Source: Irineochytrium annulatum
Taxonomy: Eukaryota; Chytridiomycota; Chytridiomycetes; Chytridiales; Chytridiaceae
Direction of reading: 5' to 3'
Length of the DNA: 64,000 nucleotides
Assembly: GCA_027600665.1 (NCBI GenBank)
Contig: JADGJL010000011.1
Span: 88,466-152,465, forward strand
Shown: one piece after another, positions 8,934-16,465 of the stretch
Layout of the letters: each line of letters begins with the position of its first letter
How positions within the stretch are numbered: position 1 is the stretch's first letter
Program-made: the position numbers and the translations under genes
The notes under the pieces: model-generated
Database searches by the model: none
Told to the model about the DNA's origin: nothing
Seen by the model: the letters and a program-made list of their open reading frames with translations, nothing else

Positions 8934-9992
8934 ATGTCCAAATTGAAAGTCGCCGTCATCGGTGCCGGATCCATATCCGATTGCCACTTGCAAGCCTATG
9001 CCAGTAATCCTGACGTTGAGATATACGCTATCTGCGACCTGAATGCAGAACGTGCCGCAGAAGTGGCGAAGCAATATAATGCACCTCATGTGTTTACCGA
9101 CTACAAGGAACTGCTCGCAATGCCCGAGATTCATTCCATTAGCATCTGTACATGGAACGACTCCCATGCCGAGATTAGCATTGCTGCGCTGGACGCAGGC
9201 AAAAACGTGTTATGTGAAAAACCACTCTGCCAGACGGTGGAGGATGCCCTCGAGGTAGAGAAGGCCGTTCATCGCAGCGGAAAACTGCTGCAGGTTGGTT
9301 TTGTTCGCCGCTATAGCGACAATGCACAGATTCTGAAGAAGTTTATCGACGAGGGTGAACTGGGCGAGATCTATTATGCCAAAGCCTCCAGTCTGCGCCG
9401 TTTGGGTAATCCGGGTGGCTGGTTCTCCGATATCAACCGCTCCGGCGGCGGCCCGCTGATTGATATCGGGGTGCATGTAATCGACATTTGCTGGTATCTG
9501 ATGGGCAGACCGAAGGTGAAATCCGTCTCCGCTAACGTGTCCAACCGATTGGGGAACCGCTCGAACATTAACAATCTGTCGTTCTACAAAGCGGCGGACT
9601 ATGACGCGCAGCAGAATACTGTTGAGGATATGGCAAATGCCCTGATTCGTTTCGAGAATGGTGCGAGCCTGCTCGTGGATGTCAGCTTCACGCTCCATGC
9701 CAAAGCAGATGAGACCTCAGTCAAGCTATATGGTGACAAAGGCGGTGCCGAGCTGGAGCCGGAAATTTCGATTATTGGCGAGAAATTTAACACCATTTTG
9801 AACATGACTCCACAGGTGGATTTCAAATCATTCGACTTTATGGGCTCGTTCCGCAATGAAATCAACCATTTTATCGATAGTACACAGGGCCGCAAAGAAA
9901 CACTTAGCCCAGTTGAAGACGGCGTCGAAGTAATGAAAATGCTCTGTGCCATCTACGAATCAGCCCGTCAGGGACGCGAAATTACGTTGTAA
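8934..9992 (+). CDS. Gfo/Idh/MocA family oxidoreductase
   Basis: A 352-residue NAD(P)-dependent dehydrogenase. The Rossmann glycine motif VIGAGSIS lies at residues 8-15 and the family's catalytic Lys is K96 in CEKPL. The C-terminal alpha/beta domain carries the expected GGGPLIDIGVHVID helix with Asp and His of the active site. Members oxidise or reduce sugar hydroxyls or cyclitols, including oxidation of glycosides at C3. It stands between an isomerase-type TIM barrel and a fucosidase, so a sugar substrate is likely. ATG 8934 has TGGAGGA nine bases upstream. No terminator follows; the next 835 bases are non-coding and repeat-rich. Confidence 0.93.
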   Translation: MSKLKVAVIGAGSISDCHLQAYASNPDVEIYAICDLNAERAAEVAKQYNAPHVFTDYKELLAMPEIHSISICTWNDSHAEISIAALDAGKNVLCEKPLCQTVEDALEVEKAVHRSGKLLQVGFVRRYSDNAQILKKFIDEGELGEIYYAKASSLRRLGNPGGWFSDINRSGGGPLIDIGVHVIDICWYLMGRPKVKSVSANVSNRLGNRSNINNLSFYKAADYDAQQNTVEDMANALIRFENGASLLVDVSFTLHAKADETSVKLYGDKGGAELEPEISIIGEKFNTILNMTPQVDFKSFDFMGSFRNEINHFIDSTQGRKETLSPVEDGVEVMKMLCAIYESARQGREITL

Positions 9993-10230
9993 ATAGTGGT
10001 ATTGTATCGCGTGGATGTGGGTGCTCCATGTGGTTACTTCACGTTGATACTTAACTACTCCCATGGCATTAAAGGTTATGAGCATTTCACTCCCTTCTCA
10101 ATGAAGCCCCACTCCGGGCGAGGTTCGGAGTCGTCCTCTCCGCTTGCATTTGGAGCAGAGAGCAGTGGGAGCGAGTGCTAACGAATCTGATCCGTCTTAT
10201 TTAAGGATATGGAGCGCGAGCAGAAACCTA

Positions 10231-10321
10231 AAGAACCTGAGACACGCTATATGAGAATAAACAGCAGTTTACAGCATTATTATCAGCTAATTTCGGGAAA
10301 TAACGTGTCTGAAGTTCCTTA
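10231..10321. repeat. Imperfect inverted repeat in a long non-coding gap
   Basis: Within the 835-base gene-free gap (9993-10827) the arm AAGAACCTGAGACACGCTAT (10231-10250) is matched in inverted form by TAACGTGTCTGAAGTTCCTT (10301-10320). A third related arm, AATAAGGCGCCCTGAGTTCC, begins at about 10349. The layout resembles a small non-autonomous mobile repeat, but no target-site duplication was found. Confidence 0.5.
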
Positions 10322-10383
10322 CGATTTAAAAAGAGGATCAAAAGGCTGAATAAGGCGCCCTGAGTTCCTTAGAAAGTTTCCTG

Positions 10384-10469
10384 CGATTCGCGAAGGTGCC
10401 AGTTTATATTCCTCTGGAGGCAAGCGGAGAATGTGGGATTCATAGGAATTGAAGATGGCACCGCAATCG
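10384..10469. repeat. Inverted repeat/long hairpin in non-coding gap
   Basis: CGATTCGCGAAGGTGCC (10384-10400) pairs with GGCACCGCAATCG (10457-10469) with small bulges. Inside are further short complementary pieces (ATTCCT with AGGAATT, CCTC with GAGG). It could fold as a DNA cruciform or RNA hairpin. No promoter or ORF is associated. Confidence 0.45.
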
Positions 10470-10509
10470 AAATAACAGAGTTACTACGCCCCATAATAGT
10501 TAAACATAC

Positions 10510-10580
10510 CGTTTACGCCAAAACGGAGAGTGCAGAACCTATCCGAAGAAGCGAAAAACAAAAGCTTCGGAAGATCCTAC
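10510..10580. repeat. Short variant (copy C) of the structured repeat
   Basis: It shares the leading box CGTTTAC...AACGGAGAG...CAGAA and the strand ATCCGAAGAAGCG with copy B, and the closing strand CGGAAGAT. The central 14-bp stem is missing; a short CCGAAG/CTTCGG hairpin (about 10543-10569) takes its place. It therefore looks like an internally deleted copy. Confidence 0.5.
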
Positions 10581-10628
10581 CACACTAAAAATGACAGGAT
10601 TTAATATGTCCTTTTTAGTTGAACTAAA

Positions 10629-10760
10629 CGTTTACACGATAACGGAGAGGTCAGAAAAAATCTGAAGAAGCGGAGCGCTCGCCTTTATCCCCGGATTTCC
10701 CCTCTAGGAAAATAATCAAAGAAATCTGGGGGTAACAGCGATCGGAAGATTATTCTGACC
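10629..10760 (+). repeat. Structured repeat element, copy B
   Basis: The box CGTTTACACGATAACGGAG (from 10629) leads into an outer stem GGTCAGAA (10649-10656) with TTCTGACC (10753-10760), plus ATCT with AGAT. Then come the conserved strands TCTGAAGAAGCG and GATCGGAAGAT, and the central stem 10685-10698 with 10722-10735. Compared with copy A the outer stem has entirely different bases yet still pairs, and the central stem changes a T-A pair to T-G. Such changes favour a conserved RNA fold over a DNA palindrome. It ends 67 bases before the fucosidase start. Confidence 0.7.
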
Positions 10761-10827
10761 GCGTAGTGGCCGAGTGTAAACCTATGTGTTCAGCGTTTGA
10801 CATGAAATCCAGAGGAGATGAATCAGG

Positions 10828-12240
10828 ATGAGCGAAACCCAAGAAACCGTACTGGAGCAGGAAGAGCAGATTGTTGAAGCCGGGGTGCACAATTTTAGCA
10901 AAGAGGAAGAGTGGATCAGACCGGAGGACCCGCTGCTGAATGAACGGCTGGAGTGGTTCAAGGACCAGAAGCTGGGGCTGATGATGCATTGGGGACCGTA
11001 TTCCCAGCTTGGTCTCGTCGAGTCCTGGGCGCTGAGTGACGAGGATGGCGATTGGTCGCGTGATGACATCGACTGGACGGATGACATGGAAGACTTCAAA
11101 CGGGAATACTTCGATCTCAACAAAACCTTCAATCCGATTCGTTTCCAACCTGAGGAATGGGCACAGATGGCGGCAGATAATGGGTTCAAATACTTCCTGT
11201 TCACCACCAAGCACCATGACGGATTTTGCATGTGGGATACCAAAACGACGGATTACCGGATTACGGGCAAAGACACCCCTTTTCATACCCATAAGTACGC
11301 GGACATCTGTCGAGCATTATTTGACGCTTTTCGGGCTAAAGGGCTGGGCATCTCAGCGTATTTCTCCAAAGCGGACTGGCATACCCCGTATTACTGGGCA
11401 CCCGGTATGGAGCGTGGGCGCCATATGTGGCGCGGTCCCTCGTATGATCCCCATAAGTATCCATGGCTGTGGGAGCAATTCGTAGAGTTCACACATGAGC
11501 AGATCATGGAGCTGCTGACGAATTACGGACGGATCGAGTGTCTGTGGCTGGATGCCGGCTGGGTGCGCGAAGGTCGCCATGGGCAGGATATCAGGCTCGG
11601 AGAAGTCGTGGAACGTGCACGTCAGACCACACAACCATGGCTCCTGTCCGCAGATCGCACCGTGGGTGGGCCGTATGAGAATATCGTTACCCCCGAGCAG
11701 ACCATACCGGAACATCCGATGAACATTCCATGGGAGAGCTGTATTACCGTGGGCAACTCCTTTGCCTTCGGATTCGATGATCAGTACAAAACAGGAAGAC
11801 AGCTGGCACATATTCTACTCGAAGTCGTGTCCAAGGGTGGTAACCTGGCGCTGAATGTAGGACCACAACCCGATGGGCGTCTGCCCAAAGGGGCAATTCG
11901 AGGCATCAAGGGCCTCGGTGAATGGCTGGGTACTCATGGAGAAGGGGTCTATGGAACCCGGATCTGCGGGCCATATTTTACGAAAGATTGGGCCTTCACA
12001 CAGAAGGAAGAGATCAACACCGTATATGCCTTCCGTTTATACCGAAACGAACATGAGAGCGTACAACCACAGCTAGTCATTCCTTATCTGGAAAAGGTAG
12101 AGCGGGTCGAACTCATCGGTAGCGATGACGTACTTACGTATCAGCATACGGAAGACGGACTTCTCGTGGAACTTCCACAATCGGTTACAACCAGTGCATT
12201 ACCCATCACACATACGTTCAGATTGATCACAAGCGCATAG
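10828..12240 (+). CDS. GH29 alpha-L-fucosidase, second copy
   Basis: A 470-residue GH29 enzyme. It has the early LGLMMHWGPYS strand, FTTKHHDGFCMWDT, and the nucleophile Asp (about residue 242) in LWLDAGWV. Compared with the copy at 4465 it lacks the C-terminal discoidin-like domain and carries a short acidic N-terminal extension (residues 1-30). A closing beta domain of about 80 residues is present. There is no signal peptide. ATG 10828 follows AGAGGAGATGA. It is followed by a good terminator, so together with the structured repeat upstream it may be a single-gene unit. Family call firm; fucose linkage unknown. Confidence 0.9.
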   Translation: MSETQETVLEQEEQIVEAGVHNFSKEEEWIRPEDPLLNERLEWFKDQKLGLMMHWGPYSQLGLVESWALSDEDGDWSRDDIDWTDDMEDFKREYFDLNKTFNPIRFQPEEWAQMAADNGFKYFLFTTKHHDGFCMWDTKTTDYRITGKDTPFHTHKYADICRALFDAFRAKGLGISAYFSKADWHTPYYWAPGMERGRHMWRGPSYDPHKYPWLWEQFVEFTHEQIMELLTNYGRIECLWLDAGWVREGRHGQDIRLGEVVERARQTTQPWLLSADRTVGGPYENIVTPEQTIPEHPMNIPWESCITVGNSFAFGFDDQYKTGRQLAHILLEVVSKGGNLALNVGPQPDGRLPKGAIRGIKGLGEWLGTHGEGVYGTRICGPYFTKDWAFTQKEEINTVYAFRLYRNEHESVQPQLVIPYLEKVERVELIGSDDVLTYQHTEDGLLVELPQSVTTSALPITHTFRLITSA

Positions 12241-12318
12241 AGATTGTTCCAGTGTGTTCCCCTTCTCGGTGCTGAATCGGTAACTTTTTGAACATGCATG
12301 TACAGAACGCCATGTCAA

Positions 12319-12354
12319 TTCCGGGGGAGATCTAGCCACCTCCGGGATTTTTTT
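12319..12354 (+). terminator. Rho-independent terminator
   Basis: A 9-bp GC-rich stem with two G-U pairs (12319-12327 with 12339-12347) is followed by seven T, 78 bases after the fucosidase stop. Confidence 0.8.
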
Positions 12355-12489
12355 ATTCATACATAAGGAACATAATTTCCACTAAAAACAGCTCGTAATC
12401 GCTTGCTACACAAGGGTTTAGAGAATAAAGAGAAGTCGGAGAAAATTGCAAATTGATAAAAGTTTACCGTGCGATGTACTATCAAATCA

Positions 12490-12503
12490 AGAAAGCGCTA
12501 CCT
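12490..12503 (+). promoter_or_regulatory. Possible cre (CcpA) site before sugar ABC operon
   Basis: AGAAAGCGCTACCT matches the core GAAAGCGCT of the catabolite responsive element, with about 11 of 14 consensus positions. It sits 117 bases before the first permease gene. The rest of the 12355-12619 gap shows no gene and no convincing promoter pair. Confidence 0.25.
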
Positions 12504-12619
12504 GATATGAATGTTTACATCGATTATGTTTAACAAGGGAATCAGATCAGAAAAAAGGTTATTTAAGGGATGTAAATGTAATGTATTATTACACTTGAGG
12601 TGTAGAAGGAGTGACGCAA

Positions 12620-13597
12620 ATGAGTCGAGCTACGGAAAGCATACCCGCTAAGTTGGAACTCCAGCAGAGGAAACATGTGGAGCCCAAGCGGCAGCATCCA
12701 TTCATCAAAAGCCTCAAGAAGCACTGGGAGCTCTACCTGCTCGTGCTGCCTCCCGTGTTGTATCTGTTGATCTTCAAGTACATCCCTATGGTGGGTGTCC
12801 AGATCGCCTTCAAGGACTTCAGTGTAGTCAAAGGAATCTGGGGAAGCCCCTGGGTTGGTTTCAAACACTTCGAAGCCTTCTTCCAGTCTCCAAACTTCTG
12901 GCTGTTGATCAAGAACACGATAGGCATCAGCTTCTATTCCTTAATTGCGGGTTTCCCCATTCCAATCCTGCTGGCGCTGGCGCTGAATGAGATTCGTACG
13001 GGTTATTTCAAGAAGACCGTGCAGATGGTCACTTACGCTCCGCATTTTATCTCCACCGTTGTCATGGTATCCATTATCATTCTGATGCTCTCCCCACATG
13101 TGGGCGTGGTAGACAAGCTGTTCACGCTGCTCGGCTTCCCAATGACCAACTTCATGGGCATTCCGGAATACTTCAAATCAATCTACGTCTGGTCAGGTGT
13201 ATGGCAGGGCATGGGGTATTCATCCATCATATATATCGCAGCTCTTGCTGGTGTTGACCCATCCCTGTATGAAGCAGCGAAGATGGACGGCGCATCAAGA
13301 CTTCGGAAAATCTGGCACATTGACCTTCCAACACTCGTTCCAGTCACCGTCATCATGCTGATTCTGAGTCTGGGCAGCATTATGGGCGTGGGCTTCGAGA
13401 AAATATACCTGATGCAGAATCCGCTCAACACAAGCGCTTCAGAGGTCATCTCCACGTATGTGTACAAGGTGGGTCTGATTGGTGCGAATTTCAGTTTCTC
13501 CTCGGCAGTAGGGTTATTCAACTCCATTATCAACCTGATTCTGCTGGTTATCGTCAACGGCATATCGCGCAAAGTATCCCAGAACAGCTTGTGGTAA
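12620..13597 (+). CDS. ABC transporter permease, LplB-like, for oligosaccharide
   Basis: A 325-residue membrane protein with six predicted transmembrane segments after a basic N-terminal tail. The cytoplasmic EAA loop, EAAKMDGASRLRKIWHIDLP, is intact and contacts the ATPase. It belongs to the binding-protein-dependent carbohydrate uptake type 1 family, LplB branch. ATG 12620 has GAAGGAGTG seven bases upstream; the GTG at 12611 overlaps that site. No ATPase gene is present in this cluster, so a shared MsmX-type ATPase elsewhere in the genome probably powers it, as is usual for such systems in Bacillota. The second permease follows after 15 bases. Confidence 0.92.
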   Translation: MSRATESIPAKLELQQRKHVEPKRQHPFIKSLKKHWELYLLVLPPVLYLLIFKYIPMVGVQIAFKDFSVVKGIWGSPWVGFKHFEAFFQSPNFWLLIKNTIGISFYSLIAGFPIPILLALALNEIRTGYFKKTVQMVTYAPHFISTVVMVSIIILMLSPHVGVVDKLFTLLGFPMTNFMGIPEYFKSIYVWSGVWQGMGYSSIIYIAALAGVDPSLYEAAKMDGASRLRKIWHIDLPTLVPVTVIMLILSLGSIMGVGFEKIYLMQNPLNTSASEVISTYVYKVGLIGANFSFSSAVGLFNSIINLILLVIVNGISRKVSQNSLW

Positions 13598-13612
13598 AGG
13601 AGGAGCTTATTC

Positions 13613-14521
13613 ATGTTCAACCTGATTAATCGGAACCGGATCAAGGACCCGCTCGGTGACCGCATTTTTATGACACTTAACTATATCTTTCTGTTTGCCA
13701 TACTGCTTACGGTGTTTTATCCGCTCTTGTATATCATCAGTTCTTCGTTCAGCTCTTCACGGGCCGTCACATCCGGTCAGGTGTGGCTGTTCCCGGTCGA
13801 TTTTAACATCAAGGCTTATATCTCCATATTCAAAAGCCAACAGCTGATGCTCGGTTTCTACAACACGATCATCTACACCGTGGTGGGCACGTTCATTAAC
13901 GTGGCACTGACCGTCATGCTGGCGTATCCCTTGTCACGCAAGTCATTCTATGGACGAGGTGCCATTATCATTTTCATGATGATCACGATGTTCTTTGATG
14001 GCGGTCTGATTCCCACCTACCTCCTGATGAAGGACTTGCACCTGCTGGATACACGTTGGGCGATGTGGTTGCCCGGGGCGCTCGCGGTGTTCCAAGTCAT
14101 TGTAGCAAGGACGTTCTTCCAATCTTCCATTCCGGAAGAGCTTGGAGAGGCCGCAGAGATGGATGGTTGCCGGGATATCCGGTATCTGATCAGCGTGGTT
14201 CTTCCTTTATCAAAGCCTATTCTGGCGGTCATGACACTCATGTATGCCGTAGGTCACTGGAATGCGTACTTTGATGCACTGATCTACCTGCGTTCTGAGA
14301 AATTGTTCCCTCTCCAGTACGTGCTGCGCAATCTGCTTATCCTGAACGCGGCTGATCCGGCGATGCTTGCCAATACCAGCCAACAGTTGCGGGATCAAGG
14401 GTTTGAGCAGGTGTTGAAATATGCACTGATCGTTGTCGCGAGTATCCCCATTCTGATCATGTATCCATTTGTACAGAAGCATTTTGTTAAAGGAGTCATG
14501 GTTGGTTCCCTCAAAGGTTAA
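13613..14521 (+). CDS. ABC transporter permease, YtcP-like, for oligosaccharide
   Basis: A 302-residue protein with six transmembrane segments and the EAA loop EAAEMDGCRDIRYLISVVLP. It is the second half-channel partner of the preceding permease and belongs to the YtcP/AraQ branch of carbohydrate permeases. The ribosome site AAAGGAGGA lies eight bases before ATG 13613. The 128-base space before the binding-protein gene contains a second strong AAAGGAGGTGG without a following start codon and a small CCGGcttCCGG hairpin, possibly tuning the relative amounts of the products. Confidence 0.92.
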   Translation: MFNLINRNRIKDPLGDRIFMTLNYIFLFAILLTVFYPLLYIISSSFSSSRAVTSGQVWLFPVDFNIKAYISIFKSQQLMLGFYNTIIYTVVGTFINVALTVMLAYPLSRKSFYGRGAIIIFMMITMFFDGGLIPTYLLMKDLHLLDTRWAMWLPGALAVFQVIVARTFFQSSIPEELGEAAEMDGCRDIRYLISVVLPLSKPILAVMTLMYAVGHWNAYFDALIYLRSEKLFPLQYVLRNLLILNAADPAMLANTSQQLRDQGFEQVLKYALIVVASIPILIMYPFVQKHFVKGVMVGSLKG

Positions 14522-14649
14522 TCCTTGTGAGTTAAGCCCGGTTGCCTCTTGAAAGGAGGTGGAAGGAACACGCCGGCTTCCGGGAGTGATTGGATACGTG
14601 TGCACTACAACCAATGGTTTGCCGTTATGAACAAAAAGGAGGAGTCAGA

Positions 14650-16287
14650 TTGAGAAAATCTTGGATTTCGATGTTGTTTCTGGTCTTTGCTTCGATGGCT
14701 TTGTTGTCCGCATGTAGTTCATCCGAGGAATCGGGTGGAAGTAGCGACGGTAGCGGGGAGAGCGGCGGTCCTGTAACCATGACCTTCTTTGCTCCGCAAG
14801 GCAAAGCGTCCATGGAAGAGAATGAATTTACCCAATTTATCGAAGACAAGTTCGACGTTACCCTAAAATGGGATCTGGCCCCTACAGACGCCTTGCAGGA
14901 TCGCAGACAATTGCTGCTGGCCAGTGGTGATTATCCGGAAGTGTTTCTTCACGGCAAGTTCACCACTTCAGACCTTCAAACCTATGGAAAACAGGGCGTG
15001 TTCCTTCCGCTACAAGATCTGATTAAGGAGTATGGTCCGAACCTGACCAAGATTATGGAAGAGAAGCCATATTTCAAAGAAGCCATTACAGCACCGGATG
15101 GCAACATCTATGCACTGCCGATCTTCAATGAATGTTACCACTGTACGTATGCACAGAAATACTGGATCAACACAGAATGGCTCGATAATCTGGGTCTGAA
15201 AATGCCAACAACAACCGATGAACTGTACACCGTTCTGAAGGCGTTTAAGACACAGGATCCCAACGGTAACGGGAAAGCGGACGAGATTCCACTTACGGGT
15301 GCACCGAACAAGTATGTATGGAATGGCAACATTGATGCCTATCTGATGAATAGTTTCATATACAATGACAACGACAAATACCTGATCGTGAACGATGGCA
15401 AGGTGAGTTTTGCCGCCAATCAGGAAGGATGGAAGAAAGGGCTGGAGTACATGAACAAGCTGTATGCAGATGGCCTGATTGATCCAGCTTCCTTCACGCA
15501 GAACGATCAGGCGATTGGACAACTGGGCAACAAAGAAGGCGATGAGGTGGTCGGCTCCATTACAACGGCGCTGGTCAGCTATCTCGTAAATACCTATGAC
15601 AAAGACATTACTCGTCACCAGCACTGGGATATTGTCCCTCCATTGAAAGGGCCGGATGGCGTGCAGACAACAGGCGCCACGCAGAGCGTCGGTGAGTTTG
15701 AGTTTGCCATTACCAACAAAGCGACAGAAGCACAGCAGATTGCCGCTATCAAAATTGTGGACTACATGTTCAGTGAAGAAGGTGCACTATACGCGGAGTA
15801 TGGACCAACCGAAGGCAAGGGCTGGAAAAAGGCAGATGCCGATGAGAAAAACATCAATGGCGAGCCTGCCAAATACAGTTACTACAACCTGCCTGAGCGT
15901 GATCCAAACGTTGTTGTGAATGAGAGCTGGTCACAGATCGGAGCGCATGACTTGTCCAACACATTCCGTAATCTGTTTGCCGAAGGGCAGAACCCTTTGG
16001 AAGCAGAGGGTTATGGTACACGTCTGGCGCAAGCTACCAATGTGTATGAACCCTATGCACCAAAAGAAGTATATCCTGCGAACGTGTTTATCCGTCCAGA
16101 GGATACGGAATCAGCTGCACAATTGACTACGGCCATCAAGGATTATGTGCAGACGAATATGGCACAGTTCATTATCGGTAGCAAGAGCATTGATAAGGAA
16201 TGGGATGCATATGTCAAAGGCTTCGATGGTCTTGGGCTAAGTAATTACCTTGAGATCTACCAGCGCGCCATTGAGAAGAATCAATAA
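14650..16287 (+). CDS. Extracellular sugar-binding lipoprotein (LplA-type)
   Basis: A 545-residue solute-binding protein. It has a lipoprotein signal peptide (basic MRKS, hydrophobic core, lipobox LLSAC with Cys about 20) and a Ser/Gly/Glu-rich spacer that sets the domain off from the membrane. The length and the DEIPLTG and calcium-like DPNGNGKADE motifs fit LplA-type proteins that bind large oligosaccharides. I chose TTG 14650 because AAAGGAGGAG ends about five bases upstream and it gives a perfect signal peptide; longer frames start without a site. It is the third gene of the importer operon and should recruit substrate to the two permeases. Confidence 0.9.
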   Translation: MRKSWISMLFLVFASMALLSACSSSEESGGSSDGSGESGGPVTMTFFAPQGKASMEENEFTQFIEDKFDVTLKWDLAPTDALQDRRQLLLASGDYPEVFLHGKFTTSDLQTYGKQGVFLPLQDLIKEYGPNLTKIMEEKPYFKEAITAPDGNIYALPIFNECYHCTYAQKYWINTEWLDNLGLKMPTTTDELYTVLKAFKTQDPNGNGKADEIPLTGAPNKYVWNGNIDAYLMNSFIYNDNDKYLIVNDGKVSFAANQEGWKKGLEYMNKLYADGLIDPASFTQNDQAIGQLGNKEGDEVVGSITTALVSYLVNTYDKDITRHQHWDIVPPLKGPDGVQTTGATQSVGEFEFAITNKATEAQQIAAIKIVDYMFSEEGALYAEYGPTEGKGWKKADADEKNINGEPAKYSYYNLPERDPNVVVNESWSQIGAHDLSNTFRNLFAEGQNPLEAEGYGTRLAQATNVYEPYAPKEVYPANVFIRPEDTESAAQLTTAIKDYVQTNMAQFIIGSKSIDKEWDAYVKGFDGLGLSNYLEIYQRAIEKNQ

Positions 16288-16310
16288 TTGTTGAAGGATT
16301 CCATATAGAG

Positions 16311-16343
16311 GCTGTCCCGTCTGTCACCCGTGACCGGGACAGT
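16311..16343 (+). terminator. Hairpin after importer operon
   Basis: GCTGTCCCG (16311-16319) pairs with CGGGACAGT (16335-16343). The run after it is CTTCTCC, so the T-tract is poor; it may let some transcription through to the regulator gene. Confidence 0.5.
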
Positions 16344-16465
16344 CTTCTCCTATGACAACCCCACGTCATCCGATATAATGTACTGAATATTTATGGGAAA
16401 TTAGCGATCAGCACAAATGATTGTCGTCATTCAGCATGAACAGTAATGGTGGGGGGATCTCGGAG

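Noticed and set aside
9996..10181. 61-codon frame after the dehydrogenase gene
   Set aside because: No ribosome site, poor amino acid pattern, and it lies in a repeat-rich gap.
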